The notes: generated by a model not told the origin, from the letters alone. DNA of 64,000 nucleotides from JAYPUG01 sp038117265 (GCA_038117265.1 JAYOFO010000006.1:1-64000), one strand, 5' to 3'; counted from the first letter of the stretch, positions 48,663 to 62,084 are shown. Numbers and translations are program-made.

Positions 48663-48698
48663 CGCCCTAATATATAGGGCGTTCGCCCGCGGGGTCAA
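48663..48698 (-). promoter_or_regulatory. Promoter with overlapping palindrome, ferritin-like gene
   Basis: On the minus strand TTGACC (48693-48698) is followed after 18 bases by TATATT (48669-48674), or after 16 bases by TATATA. The -10 lies inside CGCCCTA (48663-48669), 5 bases, TAGGGCG (48675-48681), a perfect 7-bp inverted repeat. An operator over the -10 would allow repression. The regulator is not identified. Confidence 0.6.
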
Positions 48699-48735
48699 AG
48701 TTCCGCGCGCGGGGATGCTGCATCGCGAAAGAAAA

Positions 48736-49158
48736 CTACTGGTAGACGAGCTGATCCAGCGAGGCGAGCTTCGCGCGGGCGATTTCGGCGCGGGCCTCGG
48801 CGGCGCTCCGCGCCGCTTCGTTGTCGCCTGCGTCACGGATGTCCTCGTTGGCATCCTGCAGGGTCTGCTCGACGGCCGCGCGGTCGATGTCCTCAAGCGC
48901 GACGGCCTCCTCGGCCAGCACCGTGCAGCGCTCGCCGGTGACTTCGGCGAATCCGCCCGCCACGAATATGCGGGACTTCACCGCATTGCCCTCGAAGATG
49001 TGGATAACACCGGGGCGCACGGTCGAGATCAGCGGCGAGTGCCCGTGGATGACGCCGAAGTCGCCCTCGGCGCCTGGCACCACGACCATCTCGACCTGCT
49101 CGGAGAGGAGGAGCCGTTCGGGCGAGACGAGTTCGAACTGGACCGGATTATCCGCCAC
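48736..49158 (-). CDS. atpC: ATP synthase F1 epsilon subunit
   Basis: 140 residues, the rotor stalk subunit that also modulates ATPase activity. The N-terminal beta sandwich is clear (VQFELVSPERLLLSEQVEMV, GDFGVIHGHSPLISTVRPG), and the C-terminal helical hairpin follows (EIARAKLASLDQL). The start is GTG 49158 with a GGGAGA site, 13 bp after atpD. Last gene of the atpHAGDC operon. Confidence 0.97.
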   Translation of the reverse strand: MADNPVQFELVSPERLLLSEQVEMVVVPGAEGDFGVIHGHSPLISTVRPGVIHIFEGNAVKSRIFVAGGFAEVTGERCTVLAEEAVALEDIDRAAVEQTLQDANEDIRDAGDNEAARSAAEARAEIARAKLASLDQLVYQ

Positions 49159-49171
49159 GCGCGTTCTCCCG

Positions 49172-50593
<1,422 letters not shown>

Positions 50594-50626
50594 GGTGTGT
50601 TCCTCGCCCGTTGGGAGCCGAGTGGT

Positions 50627-51529
50627 CTAGAGCGCTTCCGCGCCGGAGATGATCTCGATCAGTTCGGTGGTGATGGCCGCCTGGCGCGTGCGGTTGTACT
50701 GGATCGACAGCCTGTCGATCATGTCACCGGCGTTGCGCGTGGCGTTGTCCATCGCGGTCATGCGCGCGCCCTGCTCGGACGCGAAGGATTCGTTCATCGC
50801 CCGAAACACCTGGATCGACAGGTTGCGCGGCAGCAGGTCCGCCAGAATCTCCTGCTCGTCGGGCTCGTATTCATAGCTGGCGACCGGGCCGTCCGTGGTC
50901 GCCTCGGCCTCGTCTGCCGCATCCTCAACCTCGGGCAGGGCAAACGGGATGAGCTGGAGCGGCGTGACCTCCTGGGTCAGCGCCGAGACGAACTTGTTGT
51001 AGACGATCGTGCAGACATCGCACTCGCCGGCCTCGAACATGGCACGGGCGCGTGCGGCAATGTCGACCGCCGTCTCGAAGGTCGGCGAGGGCCGCGCGGT
51101 GTCTTCCAGGGTGTCGACGATGATGTTGCCGAACTCCCGGCGGAGGATGCCGCGGCCCTTCCGGCCGACGATCAGAAGCTTGACCTCCTTGCCGTCAGCC
51201 CGCAGCGCATGGATGCGCTGGCGCGTCCAGCGGGCGACCGAGCCGTTGAAGCCGCCGCACAGGCCGCGGTCGGTGGTCATCACGACAATCAGGTGCACAT
51301 CGTCCTTGCCGCTGCCTGCAAGCAGGGGTGGGGCCGTGCCGCTGGCGGCGGCACTCTGCGCCAGCGAGCCGAGCATCCGCTCCATCCGCTCCGCATAGGG
51401 CCGCGAGGCCTCGGCCTCTTCCTGGGCACGGCGCAGCTTTGCAGCCGCAACCATCTTCATGGCCGAGGTGATGCGCTGGGTCGACTTGACCGAACTGATG
51501 CGGACGCGGAGGTCCTTGAGGCTCGCCAT
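50627..51529 (-). CDS. atpG: ATP synthase F1 gamma subunit
   Basis: 300 residues, the central rotor shaft. The N-terminal MASLKDLRVRISSVKSTQRI and C-terminal DNATRNAGDMIDRLSIQYNR coiled coil match the family, with the Rossmann-like middle. An acidic insert (about residues 198-220, Glu/Asp-rich) lies at the position where photosynthetic and alphaproteobacterial gammas vary. It sits 24 bp after atpA. Confidence 0.98.
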   Translation of the reverse strand: MASLKDLRVRISSVKSTQRITSAMKMVAAAKLRRAQEEAEASRPYAERMERMLGSLAQSAAASGTAPPLLAGSGKDDVHLIVVMTTDRGLCGGFNGSVARWTRQRIHALRADGKEVKLLIVGRKGRGILRREFGNIIVDTLEDTARPSPTFETAVDIAARARAMFEAGECDVCTIVYNKFVSALTQEVTPLQLIPFALPEVEDAADEAEATTDGPVASYEYEPDEQEILADLLPRNLSIQVFRAMNESFASEQGARMTAMDNATRNAGDMIDRLSIQYNRTRQAAITTELIEIISGAEAL

Positions 51530-51553
51530 CGTCTGTTCGCTGTTCCGCTGCGG

Positions 51554-53086
<1,533 letters not shown>

Positions 53087-53089
53087 CCT

Positions 53090-53647
53090 CTACGCTCCCT
53101 TCATGGCGTATTGCAGCCGCTGAAGCTTGGTTTTCAGCGATGCGTCGATCATGCGCGAGCCGACGCGGACCATCAGGCCGCCGATCAGCGACGGGTCCAC
53201 CTTCGGGTCAACGGTCACCTTGCCGCCGAGCTTCGCACGCAAACTTTCGGTGAGTTGTGCCAGTTGCTCGTCCTTGAGCGGGCGTGCCGAGGTGACCTCG
53301 GCGGTGATCTCGCCGCGCCGGCGGGCGAGTTCGGCCAGGTAGGCATCGATCATGGCCGGCAAGGCGAACAGCCGGTTGTTCGCGACGACGACGCCGGCAA
53401 ACCGGCGCGTCAGTGCGTTGGCACCGCCCTGTTCGAGAATTCGGGTGATCGCCCGGGCCTTGTCGTCGCGGTCGATCAGGGGCGAGCGCAGCAGCTTGTC
53501 GAGGTCTGCGCTCTCCGCGATGAGGCCGCGCAGCGACGTCAGATCGTCTGCGACCTCGTCGAGGCTCTTCGCCTCGTCCGCGAGTTCATAAAGCGCCAGC
53601 CCGTACCGCTCTGCGATATCGCCGACAACACTTGTTTCCGTCGCCAC
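53090..53647 (-). CDS. atpH: ATP synthase F1 delta subunit
   Basis: 185 residues, the peripheral-stalk subunit joining F1 to F0 b subunits. N-terminal helical domain (IAERYGLALYELADEAKSLD) and C-terminal part with DPSLIGGLMVRVGSRMIDASLK, both family landmarks. The start is GTG at 53647. It opens the F1-only operon; F0 genes are elsewhere, as is usual in alphaproteobacteria. Confidence 0.97.
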   Translation of the reverse strand: MATETSVVGDIAERYGLALYELADEAKSLDEVADDLTSLRGLIAESADLDKLLRSPLIDRDDKARAITRILEQGGANALTRRFAGVVVANNRLFALPAMIDAYLAELARRRGEITAEVTSARPLKDEQLAQLTESLRAKLGGKVTVDPKVDPSLIGGLMVRVGSRMIDASLKTKLQRLQYAMKGA

Positions 53648-53901
53648 TTTGCGACTGCCCCCCTGGAGCCGGATTATGTTTGCGCGATTTGTTGTAACCG
53701 TTTGATTTATTTAAGCAATCAACGGCTGCCGATCATCTCGGAGAATCCGATCCGACAAGCAGGCGCTTGGTAGCACAGGGCTTGGGGAGTGGCAAGCGCA
53801 CCGCAGCGCAAAAAACACGAGCAAACCGCCGGTTTCGGCCCGTCCCGATACGGCGGCGATTCGTCGCGACGGCGTCGTACCACACGCTGAAAGACAGCGC
53901 G
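53648..53901. other. Intergenic region between priA and the atp operon
   Basis: 254 bp without a gene. It contains an AT-rich patch (about 53690-53722) unusual for this window, with CATAAT on the minus strand (complement at 53673-53678) as a possible -10 for atpHAGDC but no good -35. Nearer priA, on the minus strand, a 5-bp stem AAACC-GGC-GGTTT is followed six bases later by TTTTTT (about 53811-53836), a weak terminator candidate for priA. Confidence 0.35.
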
Positions 53902-56106
53902 TCAAAGGAAACTGTAGGGATCGATGTCGATCCGCAGCCGGGCGCGTGACGGGACCCGCACATCCGCGAGCCAGGCACGCAGGATCTGCTGCACCGCCTG
54001 GTCGAGACCTGTCTTGAGCAGCAGGCGCCGGCGGTGCTGGCCGCGCAGCAGCGACAGGGGAGCCGGGGCCGGGCCGAGCACCTGGATGCCGTTGCCCGTC
54101 GGTGCGCGCCGTGCCAGCTCGCGTGCCAGCCCGTCGGCAAGGTCGGGATCGCGGCTCGAGACGACGATCGCGGCCAGCCGGCCGAAGGGCGGCCAGCTGC
54201 CCGCCTTGCGTGCCTCGGTCTCGAGCGCCATGAACGTCTCGCGCTCGCCGGTCTCGAGTGCGCGCATGACCGGGTGTTCGGGCTGGTAGGTCTGGATCAT
54301 CACGCGTCCGGGCCGATCCGCGCGCCCGGCACGGCCCGAGACCTGCTGCAACACCTGGTAGGTGCGCTCGGCGGCCCGCAGGTCGCCGCCGGAAAGCCCG
54401 AGATCGGCATCGACGATGCCGACCAGGGTCAGGCCCGGAAAGTGGTGCCCCTTAGCGACCATCTGGGTGCCGATCAGCACATCCAGCTCGCGTTCCTCGA
54501 CCGCGTGCACGAACCGCTGCGCGGCGTCGGGACCGCGCATGGTGTCGCTCGTCATGATCCCGATGCGCGCGTCGGGCAGATGTTCGCGCAGTTCCTCGGC
54601 CAGCCGCTCGACGCCCGGCCCGCACGCGACCAGCGTGTCGGCCTGGCCGCAGGACGGGCAGGTCTCGGGCAGCGGCTCCTCGTAGCCGCAATGATGACAC
54701 TGGATGCGTTTGCGGAACCGGTGCTGGGTCAACCATGCGGTGCAACTCGGACAGGCAATGCGGTGGCCGCAGGTGCGGCACAGGGTGAGCGGTGCATAGC
54801 CGCGCCGGTTGAGGAAGAGCATCGATTGCTCGCCCGCGGCCAGCGTGTCGGCCATCGTGGCGACTAGGCGCGGCGACAGGAAGCGGTCGGCCCGCAGGTC
54901 GGCCTCGCGCATGTCGATGGTCTCGATGGCGGGCAGTTCGGCCGGCCCGAAACGTTCGGGCAGGGTGATCTCCTCGTAGCGACCGCGCGCGACGTTGACC
55001 CGCGTCTCCAGCGACGGGGTCGCCGAGGCGAGGATGGCGGTACATCCGGCGATCCGTGCGCGCACGACCGCCATGTCGCGCCCGTGATAGGACACCCCGT
55101 CCTCCTGCTTGAAGGCGGGCTCGTGCTCCTCGTCGATGACGATCAGGCCGAGTTCCGCGAAGGGCAGGAACAGGGCCGAGCGGGCGCCGACCACCACACG
55201 CGCCTCCCCGGTCGCCACGGCGCGCCAGGTGTCGCGGCGACGCAGCTGGCCGAGGTCGGAATGCCAGACCGCGGGTGCAACGCCGAACCGCCGCTCGAAC
55301 CGGTCGAGCCACTGCGGCGTCAGCGCGATCTCGGGCAGCAGGACGAGGGCCTGGCGTCCGCGCGCCAGGGCGGCCGCAACGGCTTCGAGATACACCTCGG
55401 TCTTGCCCGAGCCGGTGACACCGTCCAGCAGTATCACGGCGAACCGGTCCGCTGCGACATGGGCGCGAAGGGCCGCCGCCGCGGCTTCCTGGTCCGGCGA
55501 CAGTTCGGGCCCCGGCGTGTCGGGATCGGGTGCCGCGAAGATCGGTGGCGGCGGAACGGCGTGCGCCAGCAGGGCGCCCACCTCGACGAGGCCCTTGATG
55601 ACACTGTGGCCGACGCCGGCCTCGGCCGACAGGTCGGTGCGGGTGAGGGCGGGACCGTCAGCGACGATATCGAGCACGCGCGTTCGTGCCGGCGTCATGC
55701 GCAGGCCATCGGGAACGGTGCCGGCGTTATAGACCGTGACAGTGCGCGGCGGCTCCAGCGCGCCGGGGGCACGCACCGCCATGCGCAGCACGGCGCCGGG
55801 TGCGTTGAGGGTGTAGGCGGCGACCCACTCGACGAAGCGCCGCACCTCGTCGGGCAACGGCGTCGCGTCGAGGCGGGCCGTGATGGGGCGCAGCTTTGTG
55901 TCGTCGACATCGCCCGCGGCGGGGCCCCAAACGACGCCCGTCACCTCGCGTCCGCCGAGCGGCACGCGGACGAAGTCGCCGGGCGAGACGCCGAGATCGT
56001 CCGGCACTCGGTAATCGTACGTCCCGGCCAGGGGCAGCGGCAGCAGGACCGCCACCACGTCGGTGCGGAAATCGTCGGTGGGCGCGGTGGCGTCGGTTGG
56101 GGGCAT
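53902..56106 (-). CDS. priA: Primosomal protein N' (replication restart helicase)
   Basis: 734 residues. Reloads the replicative helicase at stalled forks. The N-terminal DNA-binding domain (VAVLLPLPLAGTYDYRVPDDL) is followed by a superfamily 2 helicase core with Walker A DGVTGSGKTEVYLEA and VIDEEHEPAFKQED (DEEH box), then the eight-Cys zinc region (CRTCGHRIACPSC ... CHHCGYEEPLPETCPSCGQ) and GTQMVAKGHHFPGLTLVGIVDAD. ATG 56106 begins MPPTDATAP. A longer frame to 57708 overlaps fsa and DUF484 on the other strand and is not coding. Confidence 0.97.
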   Translation of the reverse strand: MPPTDATAPTDDFRTDVVAVLLPLPLAGTYDYRVPDDLGVSPGDFVRVPLGGREVTGVVWGPAAGDVDDTKLRPITARLDATPLPDEVRRFVEWVAAYTLNAPGAVLRMAVRAPGALEPPRTVTVYNAGTVPDGLRMTPARTRVLDIVADGPALTRTDLSAEAGVGHSVIKGLVEVGALLAHAVPPPPIFAAPDPDTPGPELSPDQEAAAAALRAHVAADRFAVILLDGVTGSGKTEVYLEAVAAALARGRQALVLLPEIALTPQWLDRFERRFGVAPAVWHSDLGQLRRRDTWRAVATGEARVVVGARSALFLPFAELGLIVIDEEHEPAFKQEDGVSYHGRDMAVVRARIAGCTAILASATPSLETRVNVARGRYEEITLPERFGPAELPAIETIDMREADLRADRFLSPRLVATMADTLAAGEQSMLFLNRRGYAPLTLCRTCGHRIACPSCTAWLTQHRFRKRIQCHHCGYEEPLPETCPSCGQADTLVACGPGVERLAEELREHLPDARIGIMTSDTMRGPDAAQRFVHAVEERELDVLIGTQMVAKGHHFPGLTLVGIVDADLGLSGGDLRAAERTYQVLQQVSGRAGRADRPGRVMIQTYQPEHPVMRALETGERETFMALETEARKAGSWPPFGRLAAIVVSSRDPDLADGLARELARRAPTGNGIQVLGPAPAPLSLLRGQHRRRLLLKTGLDQAVQQILRAWLADVRVPSRARLRIDIDPYSFL

Positions 56107-56214
56107 CGAGTACACTCTATCGAGCGACTCGCAGGCGGCCAATGCGGCCCGCAGGCGCCCGCAACGCGACAGTCCTGGCACGCCGAAACGTATGAAGGAC
56201 AAAGGAATACGGGC

Positions 56215-56904
56215 ATGAAGTTCTTTGTGGATACCGCCGATCTCGCGGAGATCCGCGATCTTGCGGCCACCGGTCTGCTGGACGGCGTCACGACGAACCC
56301 CTCCCTGATCGCCAAGTCGGGCGGCAACATGCTCGACGTGATCGCCGAGATTTGCGACGTCGTGCCCGGCCCGGTCAGCGCCGAGGTCACGGGGACGGAC
56401 GCCGACACGATGCTCGAAGAGGCGGGCGTCCTTTCCGCGGTCGCACCGAACGTGACGATCAAGGTTCCGCTCACGCCTGAGGGGCTGAAGGCCTGCAAGG
56501 CGCTGCGCGATCGCGACGTCATGGTCAACGTCACGCTGTGTTTCTCCGCTGCCCAGGCGATCCTGGCGGCGAAAGCCGGCGCGAACTTCGTGTCGCCCTT
56601 CGTTGGACGGCTCGACGATATCGGCCAGCGCGGCCTCGACCTGATCGAGGACATCGTCGAGATTTACGACCAGTACCCGGCGTTCGAGACCGAAGTGCTG
56701 GTTGCCTCGATCCGCAGCCCGGGTCACGTGGTCGACTCCGCACGCATCGGTGCGCATGTGGCGACCTTGCCCCCGAACGTGCTGCGCCAGCTTTTCCAGC
56801 ACCCGCTGACCGACAAGGGGCTCGCGGCCTTCCTCAAGGACTGGGAAGCCACCGGGCAGTCGATCCTGGGACAGGCCGCCGCGCGAAAGAACGCGGCCGA
56901 GTAG
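56215..56904 (+). CDS. fsa: Fructose-6-phosphate aldolase / small transaldolase
   Basis: 229 residues, a TIM barrel of the small transaldolase family. MKFFVDTADLAEIRDL and GVTTNPSLIAKSGG are signature segments; the Schiff-base lysine is Lys83 in NVTIKVPLT, and FVSPFVGRLDDIGQRG follows. Members act as transaldolase or fructose-6-phosphate aldolase; sequence alone does not separate the two. It is divergent from priA with a 108-bp gap, and the DUF484 gene follows 21 bp later. Confidence 0.93.
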   Translation: MKFFVDTADLAEIRDLAATGLLDGVTTNPSLIAKSGGNMLDVIAEICDVVPGPVSAEVTGTDADTMLEEAGVLSAVAPNVTIKVPLTPEGLKACKALRDRDVMVNVTLCFSAAQAILAAKAGANFVSPFVGRLDDIGQRGLDLIEDIVEIYDQYPAFETEVLVASIRSPGHVVDSARIGAHVATLPPNVLRQLFQHPLTDKGLAAFLKDWEATGQSILGQAAARKNAAE

Positions 56905-56925
56905 GCCGCGCCGGATGCGGGTTCC

Positions 56926-57657
56926 GTGAGCAAGAAAGCACCACGCCAGGACGCACCCGACGGGACCGCCCTCACCGACGCGCAAGTCGCGCAGTTCCTG
57001 CGGGACGAACCCGAGTTCCTGAGCCGGCACCCGCAACTCCTGTGGGTCCTGATGCCGCCCGAGCGCGAGTTCGCCGACGCGGCGACGGACGGCGGCGAGG
57101 TCGTCGACCTGCAGGGCGCGATGCTCGCACGGCTTCGTGCCGAGCTGAGCCGAAGCGAGACGCAGTGTTCCGACCTGATCGATGCCGGCCGCGCGAACAT
57201 GCAGAGTCAGAACCGCATCCATGCGGCGGCGCTCGCTCTGCTCAAGGCCCGCTCCATCGATCATCTGGTCGAGATCCTGACCATCGACCTGGCCGGCTTG
57301 CTGCATGTCGATGCCGTGTCGCTGTGTCTCGAGGGCGGAACCGTAGCCCCGACGACAAACCAGGGCGTGCGCGTCGTGCCGACCGGCACGATCGACAAGA
57401 TCGTCGAGAGCACGCGCGTTGTGACCCTGGAAGCCAATGTGGAGGGCGACCGCCGCATCTATGGGGAGGCGGCGGGCCTCGTGCGCTCGCAGGCGCTGCT
57501 CCGGCTGGCCGTCCGCGAGGGCGCGCCATGTGCGTTGCTCGCCATGGGCAGCCGCGATCCGACCCGCTTCCACAGCGGGCAGGGGACCGAACTCCTCGGC
57601 TTCCTCGCCTCGATCATGGAGCACTGTATCCGCACATGGCTCGATCTGCCGCGCTAG
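56926..57657 (+). CDS. DUF484 family protein
   Basis: 243 residues. An N-terminal helical part with QVAQFLRDEPEFLSRHPQLL, the typical DUF484 opening, precedes a GAF-like C-terminal domain (about 105-240, LVEILTIDLAGLLHVDAVSL, ending HSGQGTELLGFLASIMEHCIRTWL). The biochemical role is unknown, but the gene regularly lies immediately before xerC in proteobacteria. The start is GTG 56926. The end overlaps the xerC start by 22 bp. Confidence 0.9.
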   Translation: MSKKAPRQDAPDGTALTDAQVAQFLRDEPEFLSRHPQLLWVLMPPEREFADAATDGGEVVDLQGAMLARLRAELSRSETQCSDLIDAGRANMQSQNRIHAAALALLKARSIDHLVEILTIDLAGLLHVDAVSLCLEGGTVAPTTNQGVRVVPTGTIDKIVESTRVVTLEANVEGDRRIYGEAAGLVRSQALLRLAVREGAPCALLAMGSRDPTRFHSGQGTELLGFLASIMEHCIRTWLDLPR

Positions 57658-58613
57658 ACGAGGCGAACCTTCCCGCGGTCGCCGCGGATTGGCAGGTGCG
57701 CCGGGCAATGGAGGGCTGGATCGGGCAACTTGCCGCGGAACGGCGGGCGTCGGACCACACGGTTGCGGCCTACCGCCGCGATGTCGGCGATTTCATCGAC
57801 TTCATGGCTGCGCATTTCGGCGAGGATGTCTCGTGCCGAATCCTGTCGGCGCTCAAGCCGGGAGATTTCCGGGCATGGCTCGCGATGCGGGGCGGTCGCG
57901 CCTATGCCCGCTCCTCGACCGCGCGTGCCCTGTCGGCGGTGCGCACCTTCTTTCGCCATCTCGATCGCGAGGGGCTGGTGCGCAACGCGGCGATCGGCGC
58001 CGTGCGTGCGCCGCGCCTGCCGCGGTCGGTGCCGAAGGCTCTGACCGAGTCCGAGACGGACGACCTGTTGGCCGCAGCGGGCACACCGGCCCGACCCGGT
58101 GGGCCGTCATGGGTAGCCGCGCGGGATCTGGCGGTCATCCTGCTGCTCTATGGCTGCGGGCTGCGCATCTCGGAGGCATTGTCGCTCGATCGGGACGATG
58201 TCCCGCGCGACGGTGCGCTGACGATCACCGGCAAGGGCGGAAAGACCCGGATGGTGCCCGTCCTGCCGGTCGTCGTGCAGGCGATCGACGACTATTTGCG
58301 CCGGTGCCCGCACGGGGCGGGCGCGGAGGGGCCGTTGTTCGTGGGCATGCGGGGCGGGCGGCTGAATGCGCGCACCGTGCAGAAGCGCATCCAGGAACTG
58401 CGCGCGGAACTGGACCTGCCGCCCGAGACGACGCCGCACGCAATGCGGCATTCGTTCGCGACTCATCTCCTGGGTGCGGGCGGTGACCTGCGTGCGATCC
58501 AGGAACTGCTGGGCCATGCGTCGCTGTCGACCACCCAGCGATACACCGACGTCGACAGCGCGCGCCTGCGCGACGTCTATGCGCGCGCACACCCGCGCGC
58601 GCGCCGCGGATAG
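57636..58613 (+). CDS. xerC: Tyrosine recombinase XerC
   Basis: 325 residues. Site-specific recombinase that resolves chromosome dimers at dif together with XerD. The N-terminal SAM-like core-binding domain (about 20-120) is followed by the catalytic domain: Arg177 (GCGLRISEAL), the beta-hairpin Lys (GKGGKTRMVPV), His268-x2-Arg271 (HAMRHSFATHLL), His294 (LGHASLSTTQ) and nucleophile Tyr303 (RYTDVD). The start ATG 57636 lies inside the end of DUF484 (22-bp overlap). XerC is preferred to XerD because of this neighbour. Confidence 0.95.
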   Translation: MARSAALDEANLPAVAADWQVRRAMEGWIGQLAAERRASDHTVAAYRRDVGDFIDFMAAHFGEDVSCRILSALKPGDFRAWLAMRGGRAYARSSTARALSAVRTFFRHLDREGLVRNAAIGAVRAPRLPRSVPKALTESETDDLLAAAGTPARPGGPSWVAARDLAVILLLYGCGLRISEALSLDRDDVPRDGALTITGKGGKTRMVPVLPVVVQAIDDYLRRCPHGAGAEGPLFVGMRGGRLNARTVQKRIQELRAELDLPPETTPHAMRHSFATHLLGAGGDLRAIQELLGHASLSTTQRYTDVDSARLRDVYARAHPRARRG

Positions 58614-58622
58614 CGGCCGCCG

Positions 58623-58997
58623 TCAGTCGCGAAAGGCGACGACGTCGTATTCGAGCATTCGCCCGTAGTGCCGGCTCCAGTAGCCGGGGACGACGAGGTG
58701 CGGGCGGAAGCCCCTTTCGGCCAGCCGTCCGAGCAGTTCGAGATGGTCGGGCTGTCCGTCGTAGATCTGCTGGAGCGAGAGCTCGAGCTGCAGGCCCGCG
58801 ACCCGGTCCCAGGCGATGCCGACGCCGTCGAGGACCTTGTCCTCAAAGCCCTGCGTGTCGGATTTGACGAACACGTTTTCGGAACCGGCCGCGCGGGTGC
58901 TGGCGAGGCGATCGATGCCGGCGTGAGCGAACTGCTCCGCAAGCCCCTCGATCTGGCCGCCCTCGATCGGGCCGTGCGGGGCCTGCTGCCCGAGGGC
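58623..58997 (-). pseudogene. FkbM-type methyltransferase remnant (C-terminal part only)
   Basis: The minus-strand frame encodes VFVKSDTQGFEDKVLDGVG, then GLQLELSLQQIYDGQPDHLE and GFRPHLVVPGYWS, the second half of the FkbM methyltransferase domain with its KxDTQGFE motif. The SAM-binding N-terminal half is absent. The frame stays open upstream towards lpdA but without recognisable sequence, and the first possible start is GTG 58874, leaving only 83 residues. It appears to be a 5'-truncated relic, convergent with xerC and downstream of lpdA. The upstream boundary given is approximate. Confidence 0.65.
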
Positions 58998-59026
58998 TGA
59001 GGGGCAGCGTTCCCCCGGGTGTGTCC

Positions 59027-60439
<1,413 letters not shown>

Positions 60440-60443
60440 CCGC

Positions 60444-62084
60444 CTAGACCCCGATCAGCATCCGCTCGGGGTCTTCGATCGCCTGCTTGATGCGGACCAG
60501 GAAGGCCACCGCCTCGCGGCCGTCGATGATCCGGTGATCATAGCTGAGCGCCACATACATCATCGGCCGGATGACTATCTCGTCGTCGACCACGACCGGC
60601 CGCTTGACGATGTTGTGCATGCCGAGGATGCCCGACTGCGGCGGGTTGAGGATCGGCGTCGACAGCATCGAGCCGAAGATGCCGCCATTGGTGATCGTGA
60701 AGGTGCCGCCGGTCAGCTCCTTCATGGTCAGCTTGCCGTCGCGCGCCTTGACGCCGAATTCGGAGATTTCCTTCTCGATCTCGGCGAAACCCTTGGCGTC
60801 GGCGTCGCGCAACACCGGAACGACGAGCCCCTGCGCCCCGCCCACGGCGATGCCGATGTCGTAGTAGTTCTTGTAGATGATCTCGTCGCCGAAGATCTCG
60901 GCGTTGACGGCCGGCAACTCCTTCAGCGCGTTGACCGCGGCCTTCACGAAGACGGACATGAAGCCCAGCTTGACCCTGTGGCGCTTCTCGAAGTCGTCGC
61001 GGTAGCGCGACCGCAGGTCCATGATGGCCTGCATGTCGATCTCGTTAAAGGTGGTCAACATCGCCGCCGTGTTCTGGGCCTCCTTGAGGCGCGTCGCCAC
61101 GGTCTGGCGGAGCTTGGTCATGCGCACCCGTTCCTCGCCGCGCGGGTCGGGCGCGCGCTCGGGCAGGGTATCCGCCGACACGAATCCGGTGGCGGCCGGA
61201 GCGGGTGCCTCAGCGGGCGCCGGCCTGGCGGTTGCGGCCGGGGCGCTGCCGCCGGAATTGAGGAAGCGGACCACGTCGCCCTTCTTCAGGCGCCCGTCGC
61301 GGCCCGTGGCCGGGATCGCGGCCGGGTCCAGCCCGTTCTCGTCCACCAGCTTGCGCACGGCCGGCGCCAGCGGATGGTCGAGGTTCGCCGCGCCGCCTGC
61401 GGCGGGTGTCGGCTCTGCGGCCTTGGGTGCATCGGCCTGCGGTGCCGCGGCAGCGGGTGTCGGCCTGGCGGCGGGTGCGGCGGCACCTTCACCCCGGGCG
61501 ATGCGGCCGATGACGGCCCCGACCTCGACGTCCACGCCCTCCGCGGCGACGATCTCGACCAGCGTGCCTGCGAAGGGGGCAGGGATTTCGGCCGTCACCT
61601 TGTCTGTCTCGATCTCGACGATCGGCTCGTCCGCGGCGAAGCCTTCGCCCGCCTGCTTCAGCCAGCGCGCGACGGTGCCCTCGGTGACGGATTCGCCGAG
61701 TTCGGGCACGGTCAGATCGACCGCATCTCCGGACGTGGCGGCAGGGGCGGCGGCCGTTGCGGGTGCTTCAGCAGGGGGCGTCAGTGCAGGAGCGTCCGCG
61801 GCGTCCGCAGCGCTGTCCTTACCGTTGCCCGCGGGCGCCGCCGTGGCGCTCTCGTCGATCGCGCCGATGACGCTGCCGACCTCGACGTCGGTGCCCTCGC
61901 CGGCGGTGATCTCGGTCAGCACCCCGGAACTGGGGGCCGGCACCTCGACCGTGACCTTGTCTGTCTCGATCTCGACCAGCGGCTCGTCGGCCTGGATCGC
62001 GTCGCCAACCGCCTTGAACCAGCGCGCGACGGTGCCTTCGGTGACGGACTCGCCCATCTCGGGCACGGTGATCTGCATCGTCAT
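60444..62084 (-). CDS. sucB: Dihydrolipoyllysine-residue succinyltransferase (E2) with two lipoyl domains
   Basis: 546 residues, longer than the usual ~400-residue E2o. Two tandem lipoyl domains are seen, lysines Lys43 and Lys162 in EIETDK motifs, each in a TVPE-GESVTEGTVARW context; Ala/Pro-rich linkers separate them from a peripheral-subunit-binding domain (about 236-276) and the catalytic domain with SYDHRIIDG (His517, Asp521). It transfers succinyl groups to CoA in the TCA cycle. The residues after the first Met (TMQITVPEMGES) fit a start at either Met1 or Met3. It lies 22 bp after sucA. Confidence 0.97.
   Translation of the reverse strand: MTMQITVPEMGESVTEGTVARWFKAVGDAIQADEPLVEIETDKVTVEVPAPSSGVLTEITAGEGTDVEVGSVIGAIDESATAAPAGNGKDSAADAADAPALTPPAEAPATAAAPAATSGDAVDLTVPELGESVTEGTVARWLKQAGEGFAADEPIVEIETDKVTAEIPAPFAGTLVEIVAAEGVDVEVGAVIGRIARGEGAAAPAARPTPAAAAPQADAPKAAEPTPAAGGAANLDHPLAPAVRKLVDENGLDPAAIPATGRDGRLKKGDVVRFLNSGGSAPAATARPAPAEAPAPAATGFVSADTLPERAPDPRGEERVRMTKLRQTVATRLKEAQNTAAMLTTFNEIDMQAIMDLRSRYRDDFEKRHRVKLGFMSVFVKAAVNALKELPAVNAEIFGDEIIYKNYYDIGIAVGGAQGLVVPVLRDADAKGFAEIEKEISEFGVKARDGKLTMKELTGGTFTITNGGIFGSMLSTPILNPPQSGILGMHNIVKRPVVVDDEIVIRPMMYVALSYDHRIIDGREAVAFLVRIKQAIEDPERMLIGV

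Noticed and set aside
53902..57708. 1268-codon reading of the priA frame
   Set aside because: Beyond Met at 56106 the sequence is antisense to fsa and DUF484 and loses PriA character, so it is not a fusion.
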